NCBI GenBank assembly: GCA_958299035.1
Contig: CATQJL010000359.1
Span: forward strand, 248,001-312,000
Reading direction: 5' to 3'
DNA: 64,000 bases
Source of the DNA: Cylicocyclus nassatus
Lineage: Eukaryota; Nematoda; Chromadorea; Rhabditida; Strongylidae
In this document: piece by piece, positions 19,020 to 29,278 of the stretch
Layout: the number at the start of each line of letters is the position of its first letter
Position numbering within the stretch: the first letter of the stretch is position 1
The notes under the pieces: model-generated
Told to the model about the DNA's origin: nothing
The model's database searches: none
What the model saw: the letters and a program-made list of their open reading frames with translations, nothing else
Made by a program: the position numbers and the translations under genes

Positions 19020-19256
19020 GCCTAAGGCATACCTCGCGCGATTTCGTCAAATCGCCACCTCCGCGGGATTGGCATTCTGCCAGATATTTGTAAGTCAACC
19101 GTGCGCGCATTCCAGACGCATAGGCACGTAGCTTCCGTAAGTTATAGTAAGAGCCCTAAGTCTGGCCCATGCAAAGCGCGCTTACGACCAGTCATGAACA
19201 GTCGTTGCAATGCCAGTTCCCGCAGCGTCTGGAATCGCGTGAGGTATGTCTTAGGC
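19020..19256. mobile_element. MITE in tRNA-Leu D-arm
   Basis: tRNA halves 18996-19019 and 19257-19321; GTATGAC acceptor. Confidence 0.85.
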
Positions 19257-19392
19257 CTAAGGCGCTGCGTTCAGGTCGCAGTCCTCTTCGGAGGGCGCAG
19301 GTTCGAATCCTGCGTATGACAGAGATTTTTACCAGCTGATGTGCAATGACATATCGGCACGCCGAAGTTTTCCGCACTTACAGAGATGCCAT

Positions 19393-19476
19393 GTCATTCT
19401 GGCCGAGTGGTCTAAGGCGCTGCGTTCAGGTCGCAGTCCTCTTCGGAGGGCGCAGGTTCGAATCCTGCGGATGACA
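19393..19476 (+). tRNA. tRNA-Leu(CAG)
   Basis: Complete 84-nt copy; GAGTGG; T4 stop. Confidence 0.9.
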
Positions 19477-19547
19477 GTGACTTTTATCAGCTGATGTGCA
19501 ATGACATGTCGCCACGCCAAAGTTTTCCGCACTTACAGAAATGCCAT

Positions 19548-19628
19548 GTCATTCTGGCCGAGAGGTCTAAGGCGCTGTCAGGTCGCAGTCCTCTTCGGAG
19601 GGCGCAGGTTCGAATCCTGCGGATGACA
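19548..19628 (+). pseudogene. tRNA-Leu pseudogene, anticodon arm and terminator deleted
   Basis: 81-nt class C copy. An 8-nt spacer deletion leaves GACTTTGATG, so the proximal stop is only TTT. Confidence 0.88.
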
Positions 19629-19691
19629 GTGACTTTGATGTGCAATGACATGTCGCCACGCCAAAGTTTTCCGCACTTACAGAAATGCCAT

Positions 19692-19775
19692 GTCATTCTG
19701 GCCGAGAGGTCTAAGGCGCTGCGTTCAGGTCGCAGTCCTCTTCGGAGGGCGCAGGTTCGAATCCTGCGGATGACA
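19692..19775 (+). tRNA. tRNA-Leu(CAG)
   Basis: Complete 84-nt copy; GAGAGG; T5 stop. Confidence 0.9.
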
Positions 19776-19846
19776 GAGATTTTTACCAGCTGATGTGCAA
19801 TGACATATCGGCACGCCGAAGTTTTCCGCACTTACAGAAATGCCAT

Positions 19847-19927
19847 GTCATTCTGGCCGAGAGGTCTAAGGCGCTGTCAGGTCGCAGTCCTCTTCGGAGG
19901 GCGCAGGTTCGAATCCTGCGGATGACA
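19847..19927 (+). pseudogene. tRNA-Leu pseudogene, anticodon arm deleted
   Basis: 81-nt class C copy; spacer GCGGATTTTT (1 nt longer). Confidence 0.87.
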
Positions 19928-19999
19928 GCGGATTTTTACCAGCTGATGTGCAATGACATATCGCCACGCTAATGTTTTCCGCACTTACAGAAATGCCAT

Positions 20000-20080
20000 G
20001 TCATTCTGGCCGAGAGGTCTAAGGCGCTGTCAGGTCGCAGTCCTCTTCGGAGGGCGCAGGTTCGAATCCTGCGGATGACA
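20000..20080 (+). pseudogene. tRNA-Leu pseudogene, anticodon arm and terminator deleted
   Basis: 81-nt class C copy followed by the 63-bp spacer with only TTT. Confidence 0.88.
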
Positions 20081-20143
20081 GTGACTTTGATGTGCAATGA
20101 CATGTCGCCACGCCAAAGTTTTCCGCACTTACAGAAATGCCAT

Positions 20144-20224
20144 GTCATTCTGGCCGAGAGGTCTAAGGCGCTGTCAGGTCGCAGTCCTCTTCGGAGGGCG
20201 CAGGTTCGAATCCTGCGGATGACA
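20144..20224 (+). pseudogene. tRNA-Leu pseudogene, anticodon arm and terminator deleted
   Basis: 81-nt class C copy followed by the 63-bp spacer with only TTT. Confidence 0.88.
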
Positions 20225-20287
20225 GTGACTTTGATGTGCAATGACATGTCGCCACGCCAAAGTTTTCCGCACTTACAGAAATGCCAT

Positions 20288-20371
20288 GTCATTCTGGCCG
20301 AGTGGTCTAAGGCGCTGCGTTCAGGTCGCAGTCCTCTTCGGAGGGCGCAGGTTCGAATCCTGCGGATGACA
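20288..20371 (+). tRNA. tRNA-Leu(CAG)
   Basis: Complete 84-nt copy; GAGTGG; T4 stop. It could be co-transcribed with the upstream unterminated copies. Confidence 0.9.
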
Positions 20372-20442
20372 GTGACTTTTATCAGTTGATGTGCAATGAC
20401 ATGTCGCCACGCCAAAGTTTTCCGCACTTACAGAAATGCCAT

Positions 20443-20526
20443 GTCATTCTGGCCGAGAGGTCTAAGGCGCTGCGTTCAGGTCGCAGTCCTCTTCGGAGGG
20501 CGCAGGTTCGAATCCTGCGGATGACA
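20443..20526 (+). tRNA. tRNA-Leu(CAG)
   Basis: Complete 84-nt copy; GAGAGG; T5 stop. Confidence 0.9.
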
Positions 20527-20597
20527 GAGATTTTTACCAGCTGATGTGCAATGACATATCGGCACGCCGAAGTTTTCCGCACTTACAGAAATGCCAT

Positions 20598-20678
20598 GTC
20601 ATTCTGGCCGAGAGGTCTAAGGCGCTGTCAGGTCGCAGTCCTCTTCGGAGGGCGCAGGTTCGAATCCTGCGGATGACA
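20598..20678 (+). pseudogene. tRNA-Leu pseudogene, anticodon arm deleted
   Basis: 81-nt class C copy; GCGGATTTTT spacer. Confidence 0.87.
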
Positions 20679-20774
20679 GCGGATTTTTACCAGCTGATGT
20701 GCAATGACATATCGCCACGCTAATGTTTTCCGCACTTACAGAAATGCCATGTCATTCTGGCCGAGTGGTCTAAG

Positions 20775-21011
20775 GTCTAAGGCATACCTCGCGCGACTTC
20801 GTCAAATCGCCACCTCCGCGGGATTGGCATTCTGCCAGATATTTGTAAGTCAACCGTGCGCGCATCCCAGACGCATAGGCACGTAGCTTCCGTAAGTTAT
20901 AGTAAGAGCCTTAAGTCTGGCCCATGCAAAGCGCGCTTACGACCAGTCATGAACAGTCGTTGCAGTGCCAGTCCCCGCAGCGTCTAATATCGCGTGAGGT
21001 ATGTCTTAGGC
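20775..21011. mobile_element. MITE in tRNA-Leu D-arm, GTCTAAGG end
   Basis: tRNA halves 20751-20774 and 21012-21076. The left terminus reads GTCTAAGGC instead of GCCTAAGGC; the host variable loop is TCCG. Confidence 0.85.
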
Positions 21012-21148
21012 CTAAGGCGCTGCGTTCAGGTCGCAGTCCTCTCCGGAGGGCGCAGGTTCGAATCCTGCGGATGACAGCGATTTTTACCAGCTGATGTGCA
21101 ATGACATATCGCCACGCCGAAGTTTTCCCGCACTTACAGAAATGCCAT

Positions 21149-21232
21149 GTCATTCTGGCCGAGTGGTCTAAGGCGCTGCGTTCAGGTCGCAGTCCTCTTC
21201 GGAGGGCGCAGGTTCGAATCCTGCGGATGACA
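21149..21232 (+). tRNA. tRNA-Leu(CAG)
   Basis: Complete 84-nt copy; GAGTGG; T5 stop. Confidence 0.9.
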
Positions 21233-21303
21233 GAGATTTTTACCAGCTGATGTGCAATGACATATCGGCACGCCGAAGTTTTCCGCACTTACAGAAATGC
21301 CAT

Positions 21304-21387
21304 GTCATTCTGGCCGAGTGGTCTAAGGCGCTGCGTTCAGGTCGCAGTCCTCTTCGGAGGGCGCAGGTTCGAATCCTGCGGATGACA
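21304..21387 (+). tRNA. tRNA-Leu(CAG)
   Basis: Complete 84-nt copy; GAGTGG; T4 stop. Confidence 0.9.
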
Positions 21388-21482
21388 GTGACTTTTATCA
21401 GCTGATGTGCAATGACATGTCGCCACGCCAAAGTTTTCCGCACTTACAGAAATGCCATGTCATTCTGGCCGAGTGGTCTAAG

Positions 21483-21719
21483 GCCTAAGGCATACCTCGC
21501 GCGATTTCGTCAAATCGCCACCTCCGCGGGATTGGCATTCTGCCAGATATTTGTAAGTCAACCGTGCGCGCATTCCAGACGCATAGGCACGTAGCTTCCG
21601 TAAGTTATAGTAAGAGCCCTAAGTCTGGCCCATGCAAAGCGCGCTTACGACCAGTCATGAACAGTCGTTGCAATGCCAGTTCCCGCAGCGTCTGGAATCG
21701 CGTGAGGTATGTCTTAGGC
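21483..21719. mobile_element. MITE in tRNA-Leu D-arm
   Basis: tRNA halves 21459-21482 and 21720-21784; GTATGAC acceptor. Confidence 0.85.
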
Positions 21720-21855
21720 CTAAGGCGCTGCGTTCAGGTCGCAGTCCTCTTCGGAGGGCGCAGGTTCGAATCCTGCGTATGACAGAGATTTTTACCAGCT
21801 GATATGCAATGACATATCGGCACGCCGAAGTTTTCCGCACTTACAGAGATGCCAT

Positions 21856-21939
21856 GTCATTCTGGCCGAGTGGTCTAAGGCGCTGCGTTCAGGTCGCAGT
21901 CCTCTTCGGAGGGCGCAGGTTCGAATCCTGCGGATGACA
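21856..21939 (+). tRNA. tRNA-Leu(CAG)
   Basis: Complete 84-nt copy; GAGTGG; T4 stop. Confidence 0.9.
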
Positions 21940-22010
21940 GTGACTTTTATCAGCTGATGTGCAATGACATGTCGCCACGCCAAAGTTTTCCGCACTTACA
22001 GAAATGCCAT

Positions 22011-22091
22011 GTCATTCTGGCCTAGAGGTCTAAGGCGCTGTCAGGTCGCAGTCCTCTTCGGAGGGCGCAGGTTCGAATCCTGCGGATGACA
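22011..22091 (+). pseudogene. tRNA-Leu pseudogene, anticodon arm deleted
   Basis: 81-nt class C copy with CCTAGAGG in the D-arm; T4 stop. Confidence 0.87.
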
Positions 22092-22162
22092 GTGACTTTT
22101 ATCAGCTGATGTGCAATGACATATCGCCACGCCAAAGTTTTCCGCACTTACAGAAATGCCAT

Positions 22163-22243
22163 GTCATTCTGGCCGAGAGGTCTAAGGCGCTGTCAGGTCG
22201 CAGTCCTCTTCGGAGGGCGCAGGTTCGAATCCTGCGGATGACA
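22163..22243 (+). pseudogene. tRNA-Leu pseudogene, anticodon arm deleted
   Basis: 81-nt class C copy; GTGATTTTATC spacer (1 nt shorter). Confidence 0.87.
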
Positions 22244-22337
22244 GTGATTTTATCAGCTGATGTGCAATGACATGTCGCCACGCCAAAGTTTTCCGCACTT
22301 ACGGAAATGCCATGTCATTCTGGCCGAGTGGTCTAAG

Positions 22338-22574
22338 GCCTAAGGCATACCTCGCGCGATTTCGTCAAATCGCCACCTCCGCGGGATTGGCATTCTGCCA
22401 GATATTTGTAAGTCAACCGTGCGCGCATTCCAGACGCATAGGCACGTAGCTTCCGTAAGTTATAGTAAGAGCCCTAAGTCTGGCCCATGCAAAGCGCGCT
22501 TACGACCAGTCATGAACAGTCGTTGCAGTGCCAGTTCCCGCAGCGTCTGGAATCGCGTGAGGTATGTCTTAGGC
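22338..22574. mobile_element. MITE in tRNA-Leu D-arm
   Basis: tRNA halves 22314-22337 and 22575-22639. Confidence 0.85.
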
Positions 22575-22710
22575 CTAAGGCGCTGCGTTCAGGTCGCAGT
22601 CCTCTTCGGAGGGCGCAGGTTCGAATCCTGCGGATGACAGTGACTTTTATCAGCTGATGTGCAATGACATATCGCCACGCCAAAGTTTTCCGCACTTACA
22701 GAAATGCCAT

Positions 22711-22791
22711 GTCATTCTGGCCGAGAGGTCTAAGGCGCTGTCAGGTCGCAGTCCTCTTCGGAGGGCGCAGGTTCGAATCCTGCGGATGACA
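22711..22791 (+). pseudogene. tRNA-Leu pseudogene, anticodon arm deleted
   Basis: 81-nt class C copy; T4 stop. Confidence 0.87.
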
Positions 22792-22862
22792 GTGACTTTT
22801 ATCAGCTGATGTGCAATGACATATCGCCACGCCAAAGTTTTCCGCACTTACAGAAATGCCAT

Positions 22863-22943
22863 GTCATTCTGGTCGAGAGGTCTAAGGCGCTGTCAGGTCG
22901 CAGTCCTCTTCGGAGGGCGCAGGTTCGAATCCTGCGGATGACA
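22863..22943 (+). pseudogene. tRNA-Leu pseudogene, anticodon arm deleted
   Basis: 81-nt class C copy with GGTCGAGAGG (A box and D-stem change); T4 stop. Confidence 0.87.
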
Positions 22944-23037
22944 GTGATTTTATCAGCTGATGTGCAATGACATGTCGCCACGCCAAAGTTTTCCGCACTT
23001 ACGGAAATGCCATGTCATTCTGGCCGAGTGGTCTAAG

Positions 23038-23274
23038 GCCTAAGGCATACCTCGCGCGATTTCGTCAAATCGCCACCTCCGCGGGATTGGCATTCTGCCA
23101 GATATTTGTAAGTCAACCGTGCGCGCATTCCAGACGCATAGGCACGTAGCTTCCGTAAGTTATAGTAAGAGCCCTAAGTCTGGCCCATGCAAAGCGCGCT
23201 TACGACCAGTCATGAACAGTCGTTGCAGTGCCAGTTCCCGCAGCGTCTGGAATCGCGTGAGGTATGTCTTAGGC
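23038..23274. mobile_element. MITE in tRNA-Leu D-arm
   Basis: tRNA halves 23014-23037 and 23275-23339. Confidence 0.85.
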
Positions 23275-23410
23275 CTAAGGCGCTGCGTTCAGGTCGCAGT
23301 CCTCTTCGGAGGGCGCAGGTTCGAATCCTGCGGATGACAGTGACTTTTATCAGTTGATGTGCAATGACATGTCGCCACGCCAAAGTTTTCCGCACTTACA
23401 GAAATGCCAT

Positions 23411-23494
23411 GTCATTCTGGCCGAGAGGTCTAAGGCGCTGCGTTCAGGTCGCAGTCCTCTTCGGAGGGCGCAGGTTCGAATCCTGCGGATGACA
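23411..23494 (+). tRNA. tRNA-Leu(CAG)
   Basis: Complete 84-nt copy; GAGAGG; T5 stop. Confidence 0.9.
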
Positions 23495-23565
23495 GAGATT
23501 TTTACCAGCTGATGTGCAATGACATATCGGCACGCCGAAGTTTTCCGCACTTACAGAAATGCCAT

Positions 23566-23646
23566 GTCATTCTGGCCGAGAGGTCTAAGGCGCTGTCAGG
23601 TCGCAGTCCTCTTCGGAGGGCGCAGGTTCGAATCCTGCGGATGACA
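23566..23646 (+). pseudogene. tRNA-Leu pseudogene, anticodon arm deleted
   Basis: 81-nt class C copy; GCGGATTTTT spacer. Confidence 0.87.
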
Positions 23647-23742
23647 GCGGATTTTTACCAGCTGATGTGCAATGACATATCGCCACGCTAATGTTTTCCG
23701 CACTTACAGAAATGCCATGTCATTCTGGCCGAGTGGTCTAAG

Positions 23743-23979
23743 GTCTAAGGCATACCTCGCGCGACTTCGTCAAATCGCCACCTCCGCGGGATTGGCATTC
23801 TGCCAGATATTTGTAAGTCAACCGTGCGCGCATCCCAGACGCATAGGCACGTAGCTTCCGTAAGTTATAGTAAGAGCCTTAAGTCTGGCCCATGCAAAGC
23901 GCGCTTACGACCAGTCATGAACAGTCGTTGTAGTGCCAGTTCCCGCAGCGTCTAATATCGCGTGAGGTATGTCTTAGGC
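23743..23979. mobile_element. MITE in tRNA-Leu D-arm, GTCTAAGG end
   Basis: tRNA halves 23719-23742 and 23980-24044. Confidence 0.85.
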
Positions 23980-24116
23980 CTAAGGCGCTGCGTTCAGGTC
24001 GCAGTCCTCTTCGGAGGGCGCAGGTTCGAATCCTGCGGATGACAGCGATTTTTACCAGCTGATGTGCAATGACATATCGCCACGCCGAAGTTTTCCCGCA
24101 CTTACAGAAATGCCAT

Positions 24117-24200
24117 GTCATTCTGGCCGAGTGGTCTAAGGCGCTGCGTTCAGGTCGCAGTCCTCTTCGGAGGGCGCAGGTTCGAATCCTGCGGATGACA
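24117..24200 (+). tRNA. tRNA-Leu(CAG)
   Basis: Complete 84-nt copy; GAGTGG; T5 stop. Confidence 0.9.
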
Positions 24201-24271
24201 GAGATTTTTACCAGCTGATGTGCAATGACATATCGGCACGCCGAAGTTTTCCGCACTTACAGAAATGCCAT

Positions 24272-24355
24272 GTCATTCTGGCCGAGTGGTCTAAGGCGCT
24301 GCGTTCAGGTCGCAGTCCTCTTCGGAGGGCGCAGGTTCGAATCCTGCGGATGACA
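24272..24355 (+). tRNA. tRNA-Leu(CAG)
   Basis: Complete 84-nt copy; GAGTGG; T4 stop. Confidence 0.9.
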
Positions 24356-24450
24356 GTGACTTTTATCAGCTGATGTGCAATGACATGTCGCCACGCCAAA
24401 GTTTTCCGCACTTACAGAAATGCCATGTCATTCTGGCCGAGTGGTCTAAG

Positions 24451-24687
24451 GCCTAAGGCATACCTCGCGCGATTTCGTCAAATCGCCACCTCCGCGGGAT
24501 TGGCATTCTGCCAGATATTTGTAAGTCAACCGTGCGCGCATTCCAGACGCATAGGCACGTAGCTTCCGTAAGTTATAGTAAGAGCCCTAAGTCTGGCCCA
24601 TGCAAAGCGCGCTTACGACCAGTCATGAACAGTCGTTGCAATGCCAGTTCCCGCAGCGTCTGGAATCGCGTGAGGTATGTCTTAGGC
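24451..24687. mobile_element. MITE in tRNA-Leu D-arm
   Basis: tRNA halves 24427-24450 and 24688-24752; GTATGAC acceptor. Confidence 0.85.
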
Positions 24688-24823
24688 CTAAGGCGCTGCG
24701 TTCAGGTCGCAGTCCTCTTCGGAGGGCGCAGGTTCGAATCCTGCGTATGACAGAGATTTTTACCAGCTGATATGCAATGACATATCGGCACGCCGAAGTT
24801 TTCCGCACTTACAGAGATGCCAT

Positions 24824-24907
24824 GTCATTCTGGCCGAGTGGTCTAAGGCGCTGCGTTCAGGTCGCAGTCCTCTTCGGAGGGCGCAGGTTCGAATCCTGCG
24901 GATGACA
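24824..24907 (+). tRNA. tRNA-Leu(CAG)
   Basis: Complete 84-nt copy; GAGTGG; T4 stop. Confidence 0.9.
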
Positions 24908-24978
24908 GTGACTTTTATCAGCTGATGTGCAATGACATGTCGCCACGCCAAAGTTTTCCGCACTTACAGAAATGCCAT

Positions 24979-25059
24979 GTCATTCTGGCCGAGAGGTCTA
25001 AGGCGCTGTCAGGTCGCAGTCCTCTTCGGAGGGCGCAGGTTCGAATCCTGCGGATGACA
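24979..25059 (+). pseudogene. tRNA-Leu pseudogene, anticodon arm deleted
   Basis: 81-nt class C copy, first of three in a row; T4 stop. Confidence 0.87.
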
Positions 25060-25130
25060 GTGACTTTTATCAGCTGATGTGCAATGACATATCGCCACGC
25101 CAAAGTTTTCCGCACTTACAGAAATGCCAT

Positions 25131-25211
25131 GTCATTCTGGCCGAGAGGTCTAAGGCGCTGTCAGGTCGCAGTCCTCTTCGGAGGGCGCAGGTTCGAATCC
25201 TGCGGATGACA
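25131..25211 (+). pseudogene. tRNA-Leu pseudogene, anticodon arm deleted
   Basis: 81-nt class C copy; T4 stop. Confidence 0.87.
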
Positions 25212-25282
25212 GTGACTTTTATCAGCTGATGTGCAATGACATATCGCCACGCCAAAGTTTTCCGCACTTACAGAAATGCCAT

Positions 25283-25363
25283 GTCATTCTGGCCGAGAGG
25301 TCTAAGGCGCTGTCAGGTCGCAGTCCTCTTCGGAGGGCGCAGGTTCGAATCCTGCGGATGACA
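25283..25363 (+). pseudogene. tRNA-Leu pseudogene, anticodon arm deleted
   Basis: 81-nt class C copy; GTGATTTTATC spacer. Confidence 0.87.
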
Positions 25364-25457
25364 GTGATTTTATCAGCTGATGTGCAATGACATGTCGCCA
25401 CGCCAAAGTTTTCCGCACTTACGGAAATGCCATGTCATTCTGGCCGAGTGGTCTAAG

Positions 25458-25694
25458 GCCTAAGGCATACCTCGCGCGATTTCGTCAAATCGCCACCTCC
25501 GCGGGATTGGCATTCTGCCAGATATTTGTAAGTCAACCGTGCGCGCATTCCAGACGCATAGGCACGTAGCTTCCGTAAGTTATAGTAAGAGCCCTAAGTC
25601 TGGCCCATGCAAAGCGCGCTTACGACCAGTCATGAACAGTCGTTGCAGTGCCAGTTCCCGCAGCGTCTGGAATCGCGTGAGGTATGTCTTAGGC
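25458..25694. mobile_element. MITE in tRNA-Leu D-arm
   Basis: tRNA halves 25434-25457 and 25695-25759. Confidence 0.85.
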
Positions 25695-25830
25695 CTAAGG
25701 CGCTGCGTTCAGGTCGCAGTCCTCTTCGGAGGGCGCAGGTTCGAATCCTGCGGATGACAGTGACTTTTATCAGTTGATGTGCAATGACATGTCGCCACGC
25801 CAAAGTTTTCCGCACTTACAGAAATGCCAT

Positions 25831-25914
25831 GTCATTCTGGCCGAGAGGTCTAAGGCGCTGCGTTCAGGTCGCAGTCCTCTTCGGAGGGCGCAGGTTCGAA
25901 TCCTGCGGATGACA
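25831..25914 (+). tRNA. tRNA-Leu(CAG)
   Basis: Complete 84-nt copy; GAGAGG; T5 stop. Confidence 0.9.
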
Positions 25915-25985
25915 GAGATTTTTACCAGCTGATGTGCAATGACATATCGGCACGCCGAAGTTTTCCGCACTTACAGAAATGCCAT

Positions 25986-26066
25986 GTCATTCTGGCCGAG
26001 AGGTCTAAGGCGCTGTCAGGTCGCAGTCCTCTTCGGAGGGCGCAGGTTCGAATCCTGCGGATGACA
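25986..26066 (+). pseudogene. tRNA-Leu pseudogene, anticodon arm deleted
   Basis: 81-nt class C copy; GCGGATTTTT spacer. Confidence 0.87.
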
Positions 26067-26162
26067 GCGGATTTTTACCAGCTGATGTGCAATGACATAT
26101 CGCCACGCTAATGTTTTCCGCACTTACAGAAATGCCATGTCATTCTGGCCGAGTGGTCTAAG

Positions 26163-26399
26163 GTCTAAGGCATACCTCGCGCGACTTCGTCAAATCGCCA
26201 CCTCCGCGGGATTGGCATTCTGCCAGATATTTGTAAGTCAACCGTGCGCGCATCCCAGACGCATAGGCACGTAGCTTCCGTAAGTTATAGTAAGAGCCTT
26301 AAGTCTGGCCCATGCAAAGCGCGCTTACGACCAGTCATGAACAGTCGTTGCAGTGCCAGTTCCCGCAGCGTCTAATATCGCGTGAGGTATGTCTTAGGC
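26163..26399. mobile_element. MITE in tRNA-Leu D-arm, GTCTAAGG end
   Basis: tRNA halves 26139-26162 and 26400-26464; host variable loop TTAG. Confidence 0.85.
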
Positions 26400-26536
26400 C
26401 TAAGGCGCTGCGTTCAGGTCGCAGTCCTCTTAGGAGGGCGCAGGTTCGAATCCTGCGGATGACAGCGATTTTTACCAGCTGATGTGCAATGACATATCGC
26501 CACGCCGAAGTTTTCCCGCACTTACAGAAATGCCAT

Positions 26537-26620
26537 GTCATTCTGGCCGAGTGGTCTAAGGCGCTGCGTTCAGGTCGCAGTCCTCTTCGGAGGGCGCAGG
26601 TTCGAATCCTGCGGATGACA
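26537..26620 (+). tRNA. tRNA-Leu(CAG)
   Basis: Complete 84-nt copy; GAGTGG; T4 stop. Confidence 0.9.
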
Positions 26621-26691
26621 GTGACTTTTATCAGCTGATGTGCAATGACATATCGCCACGCCAAAGTTTTCCGCACTTACAGAAATTCCAT

Positions 26692-26772
26692 GTCATTCTG
26701 GCCGAGAGGTCTAAGGCGCTGTCAGGTCGCAGTCCTCTTCGGAGGGCGCAGGTTCGAATCCTGCGGATGACA
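26692..26772 (+). pseudogene. tRNA-Leu pseudogene, anticodon arm deleted
   Basis: 81-nt class C copy; leader AATTCCAT; T4 stop. Confidence 0.87.
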
Positions 26773-26843
26773 GTGACTTTTATCAGCTGATGTGCAATGA
26801 CATATCGCCACGCCAAAGTTTTCCGCACTTACAGAAATGCCAT

Positions 26844-26924
26844 GTCATTCTGGCCGAGAGGTCTAAGGCGCTGTCAGGTCGCAGTCCTCTTCGGAGGGCG
26901 CAGGTTCGAATCCTGCGGATGACA
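26844..26924 (+). pseudogene. tRNA-Leu pseudogene, anticodon arm deleted
   Basis: 81-nt class C copy; GTGATTTTATC spacer. Confidence 0.87.
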
Positions 26925-27018
26925 GTGATTTTATCAGCTGATGTGCAATGACATGTCGCCACGCCAAAGTTTTCCGCACTTACGGAAATGCCATGTCATT
27001 CTGGCCGAGTGGTCTAAG

Positions 27019-27255
27019 GCCTAAGGCATACCTCGCGCGATTTCGTCAAATCGCCACCTCCGCGGGATTGGCATTCTGCCAGATATTTGTAAGTCAACCG
27101 TGCGCGCATTCCAGACGCATAGGCACGTAGCTTCCGTAAGTTATAGTAAGAGCCCTAAGTCTGGCCCATGCAAAGCGCGCTTACGACCAGTCATGAACAG
27201 TCGTTGCAGTGCCAGTTCCCGCAGCGTCTGGAATCGCGTGAGGTATGTCTTAGGC
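27019..27255. mobile_element. MITE in tRNA-Leu D-arm
   Basis: tRNA halves 26995-27018 and 27256-27320. Confidence 0.85.
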
Positions 27256-27391
27256 CTAAGGCGCTGCGTTCAGGTCGCAGTCCTCTTCGGAGGGCGCAGG
27301 TTCGAATCCTGCGGATGACAGTGACTTTTATCAGTTGATGTGCAATGACATGTCGCCACGCCAAAGTTTTCCGCACTTACAGAAATGCCAT

Positions 27392-27472
27392 GTCATTCTG
27401 GTCGAGAGGTCTAAGGCGCTGTCAGGTCGCAGTCCTCTTCGGAGGGCGCAGGTTCGAATCCTGCGGATGACA
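27392..27472 (+). pseudogene. tRNA-Leu pseudogene, anticodon arm deleted
   Basis: 81-nt class C copy with GGTCGAGAGG, as at 22863. Confidence 0.87.
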
Positions 27473-27566
27473 GTGATTTTATCAGCTGATGTGCAATGAC
27501 ATGTCGCCACGCCAAAGTTTTCCGCACTTACGGAAATGCCATGTCATTCTGGCCGAGTGGTCTAAG

Positions 27567-27803
27567 GCCTAAGGCATACCTCGCGCGATTTCGTCAAATC
27601 GCCACCTCCGCGGGATTGGCATTCTGCCAGATATTTGTAAGTCAACCGTGCGCGCATTCCAGACGCATAGGCACGTAGCTTCCGTAAGTTATAGTAAGAG
27701 CCCTAAGTCTGGCCCATGCAAAGCGCGCTTACGACCAGTCATGAACAGTCGTTGCAGTGCCAGTTCCCGCAGCGTCTGGAATCGCGTGAGGTATGTCTTA
27801 GGC
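27567..27803. mobile_element. MITE in tRNA-Leu D-arm
   Basis: tRNA halves 27543-27566 and 27804-27868. Confidence 0.85.
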
Positions 27804-27939
27804 CTAAGGCGCTGCGTTCAGGTCGCAGTCCTCTTCGGAGGGCGCAGGTTCGAATCCTGCGGATGACAGTGACTTTTATCAGTTGATGTGCAATGACATG
27901 TCGCCACGCCAAAGTTTTCCGCACTTACAGAAATGCCAT

Positions 27940-28023
27940 GTCATTCTGGCCGAGAGGTCTAAGGCGCTGCGTTCAGGTCGCAGTCCTCTTCGGAGGGCGC
28001 AGGTTCGAATCCTGCGGATGACA
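27940..28023 (+). tRNA. tRNA-Leu(CAG)
   Basis: Complete 84-nt copy; GAGAGG; T5 stop. Confidence 0.9.
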
Positions 28024-28094
28024 GAGATTTTTACCAGCTGATGTGCAATGACATATCGGCACGCCGAAGTTTTCCGCACTTACAGAAATGCCAT

Positions 28095-28175
28095 GTCATT
28101 CTGGCCGAGAGGTCTAAGGCGCTGTCAGGTCGCAGTCCTCTTCGGAGGGCGCAGGTTCGAATCCTGCGGATGACA
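28095..28175 (+). pseudogene. tRNA-Leu pseudogene, anticodon arm deleted
   Basis: 81-nt class C copy; GCGGATTTTT spacer. Confidence 0.87.
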
Positions 28176-28271
28176 GCGGATTTTTACCAGCTGATGTGCA
28201 ATGACATATCGCCACGCTAATGTTTTCCGCACTTACAGAAATGCCATGTCATTCTGGCCGAGTGGTCTAAG

Positions 28272-28508
28272 GCCTAAGGCATACCTCGCGCGATTTCGTC
28301 AAATCGCCACCTCCGCGGGATTGGCATTCTGCCAGATATTTGTAAGTCAACCGTGCGCGCATTCCAGACGCATAGGCACGTAGCTTCCGTAAGTTATAGT
28401 AAGAGCCCTAAGTCTGGCCCATGCAAAGCGCGCTTACGACCAGTCATGAACAGTCGTTGCAATGCCAGTTCCCGCAGCGTCTGGAATCGCGTGAGGTATG
28501 TCTTAGGC
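28272..28508. mobile_element. MITE in tRNA-Leu D-arm
   Basis: tRNA halves 28248-28271 and 28509-28573; GTATGAC acceptor. Confidence 0.85.
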
Positions 28509-28644
28509 CTAAGGCGCTGCGTTCAGGTCGCAGTCCTCTTCGGAGGGCGCAGGTTCGAATCCTGCGTATGACAGAGATTTTTACCAGCTGATATGCAATG
28601 ACATATCGGCACGCCGAAGTTTTCCGCACTTACAGAGATGCCAT

Positions 28645-28728
28645 GTCATTCTGGCCGAGTGGTCTAAGGCGCTGCGTTCAGGTCGCAGTCCTCTTCGGAG
28701 GGCGCAGGTTCGAATCCTGCGGATGACA
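28645..28728 (+). tRNA. tRNA-Leu(CAG)
   Basis: Complete 84-nt copy; GAGTGG; T4 stop. Confidence 0.9.
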
Positions 28729-28799
28729 GTGACTTTTATCAGCTGATGTGCAATGACATGTCGCCACGCCAAAGTTTTCCGCACTTACAGAAATGCCAT

Positions 28800-28880
28800 G
28801 TCATTCTGGCCGAGAGGTCTAAGGCGCTGTCAGGTCGCAGTCCTCTTCGGAGGGCGCAGGTTCGAATCCTGCGGATGACA
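28800..28880 (+). pseudogene. tRNA-Leu pseudogene, anticodon arm deleted
   Basis: 81-nt class C copy, first of three; T4 stop. Confidence 0.87.
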
Positions 28881-28951
28881 GTGACTTTTATCAGCTGATG
28901 TGCAATGACATATCGCCACGCCAAAGTTTTCCGCACTTACAGAAATGCCAT

Positions 28952-29032
28952 GTCATTCTGGCCGAGAGGTCTAAGGCGCTGTCAGGTCGCAGTCCTCTTC
29001 GGAGGGCGCAGGTTCGAATCCTGCGGATGACA
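28952..29032 (+). pseudogene. tRNA-Leu pseudogene, anticodon arm deleted
   Basis: 81-nt class C copy; T4 stop. Confidence 0.87.
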
Positions 29033-29103
29033 GTGACTTTTATCAGCTGATGTGCAATGACATATCGCCACGCCAAAGTTTTCCGCACTTACAGAAATGC
29101 CAT

Positions 29104-29184
29104 GTCATTCTGGCCGAGAGGTCTAAGGCGCTGTCAGGTCGCAGTCCTCTTCGGAGGGCGCAGGTTCGAATCCTGCGGATGACA
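29104..29184 (+). pseudogene. tRNA-Leu pseudogene, anticodon arm deleted
   Basis: 81-nt class C copy; GTGATTTTATC spacer. Confidence 0.87.
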
Positions 29185-29278
29185 GTGATTTTATCAGCTG
29201 ATGTGCAATGACAAGTCGCCACGCCAAAGTTTTCCGCACTTACCGAAATGCCATGTCATTCTGGCCGAGTGGTCTAAG

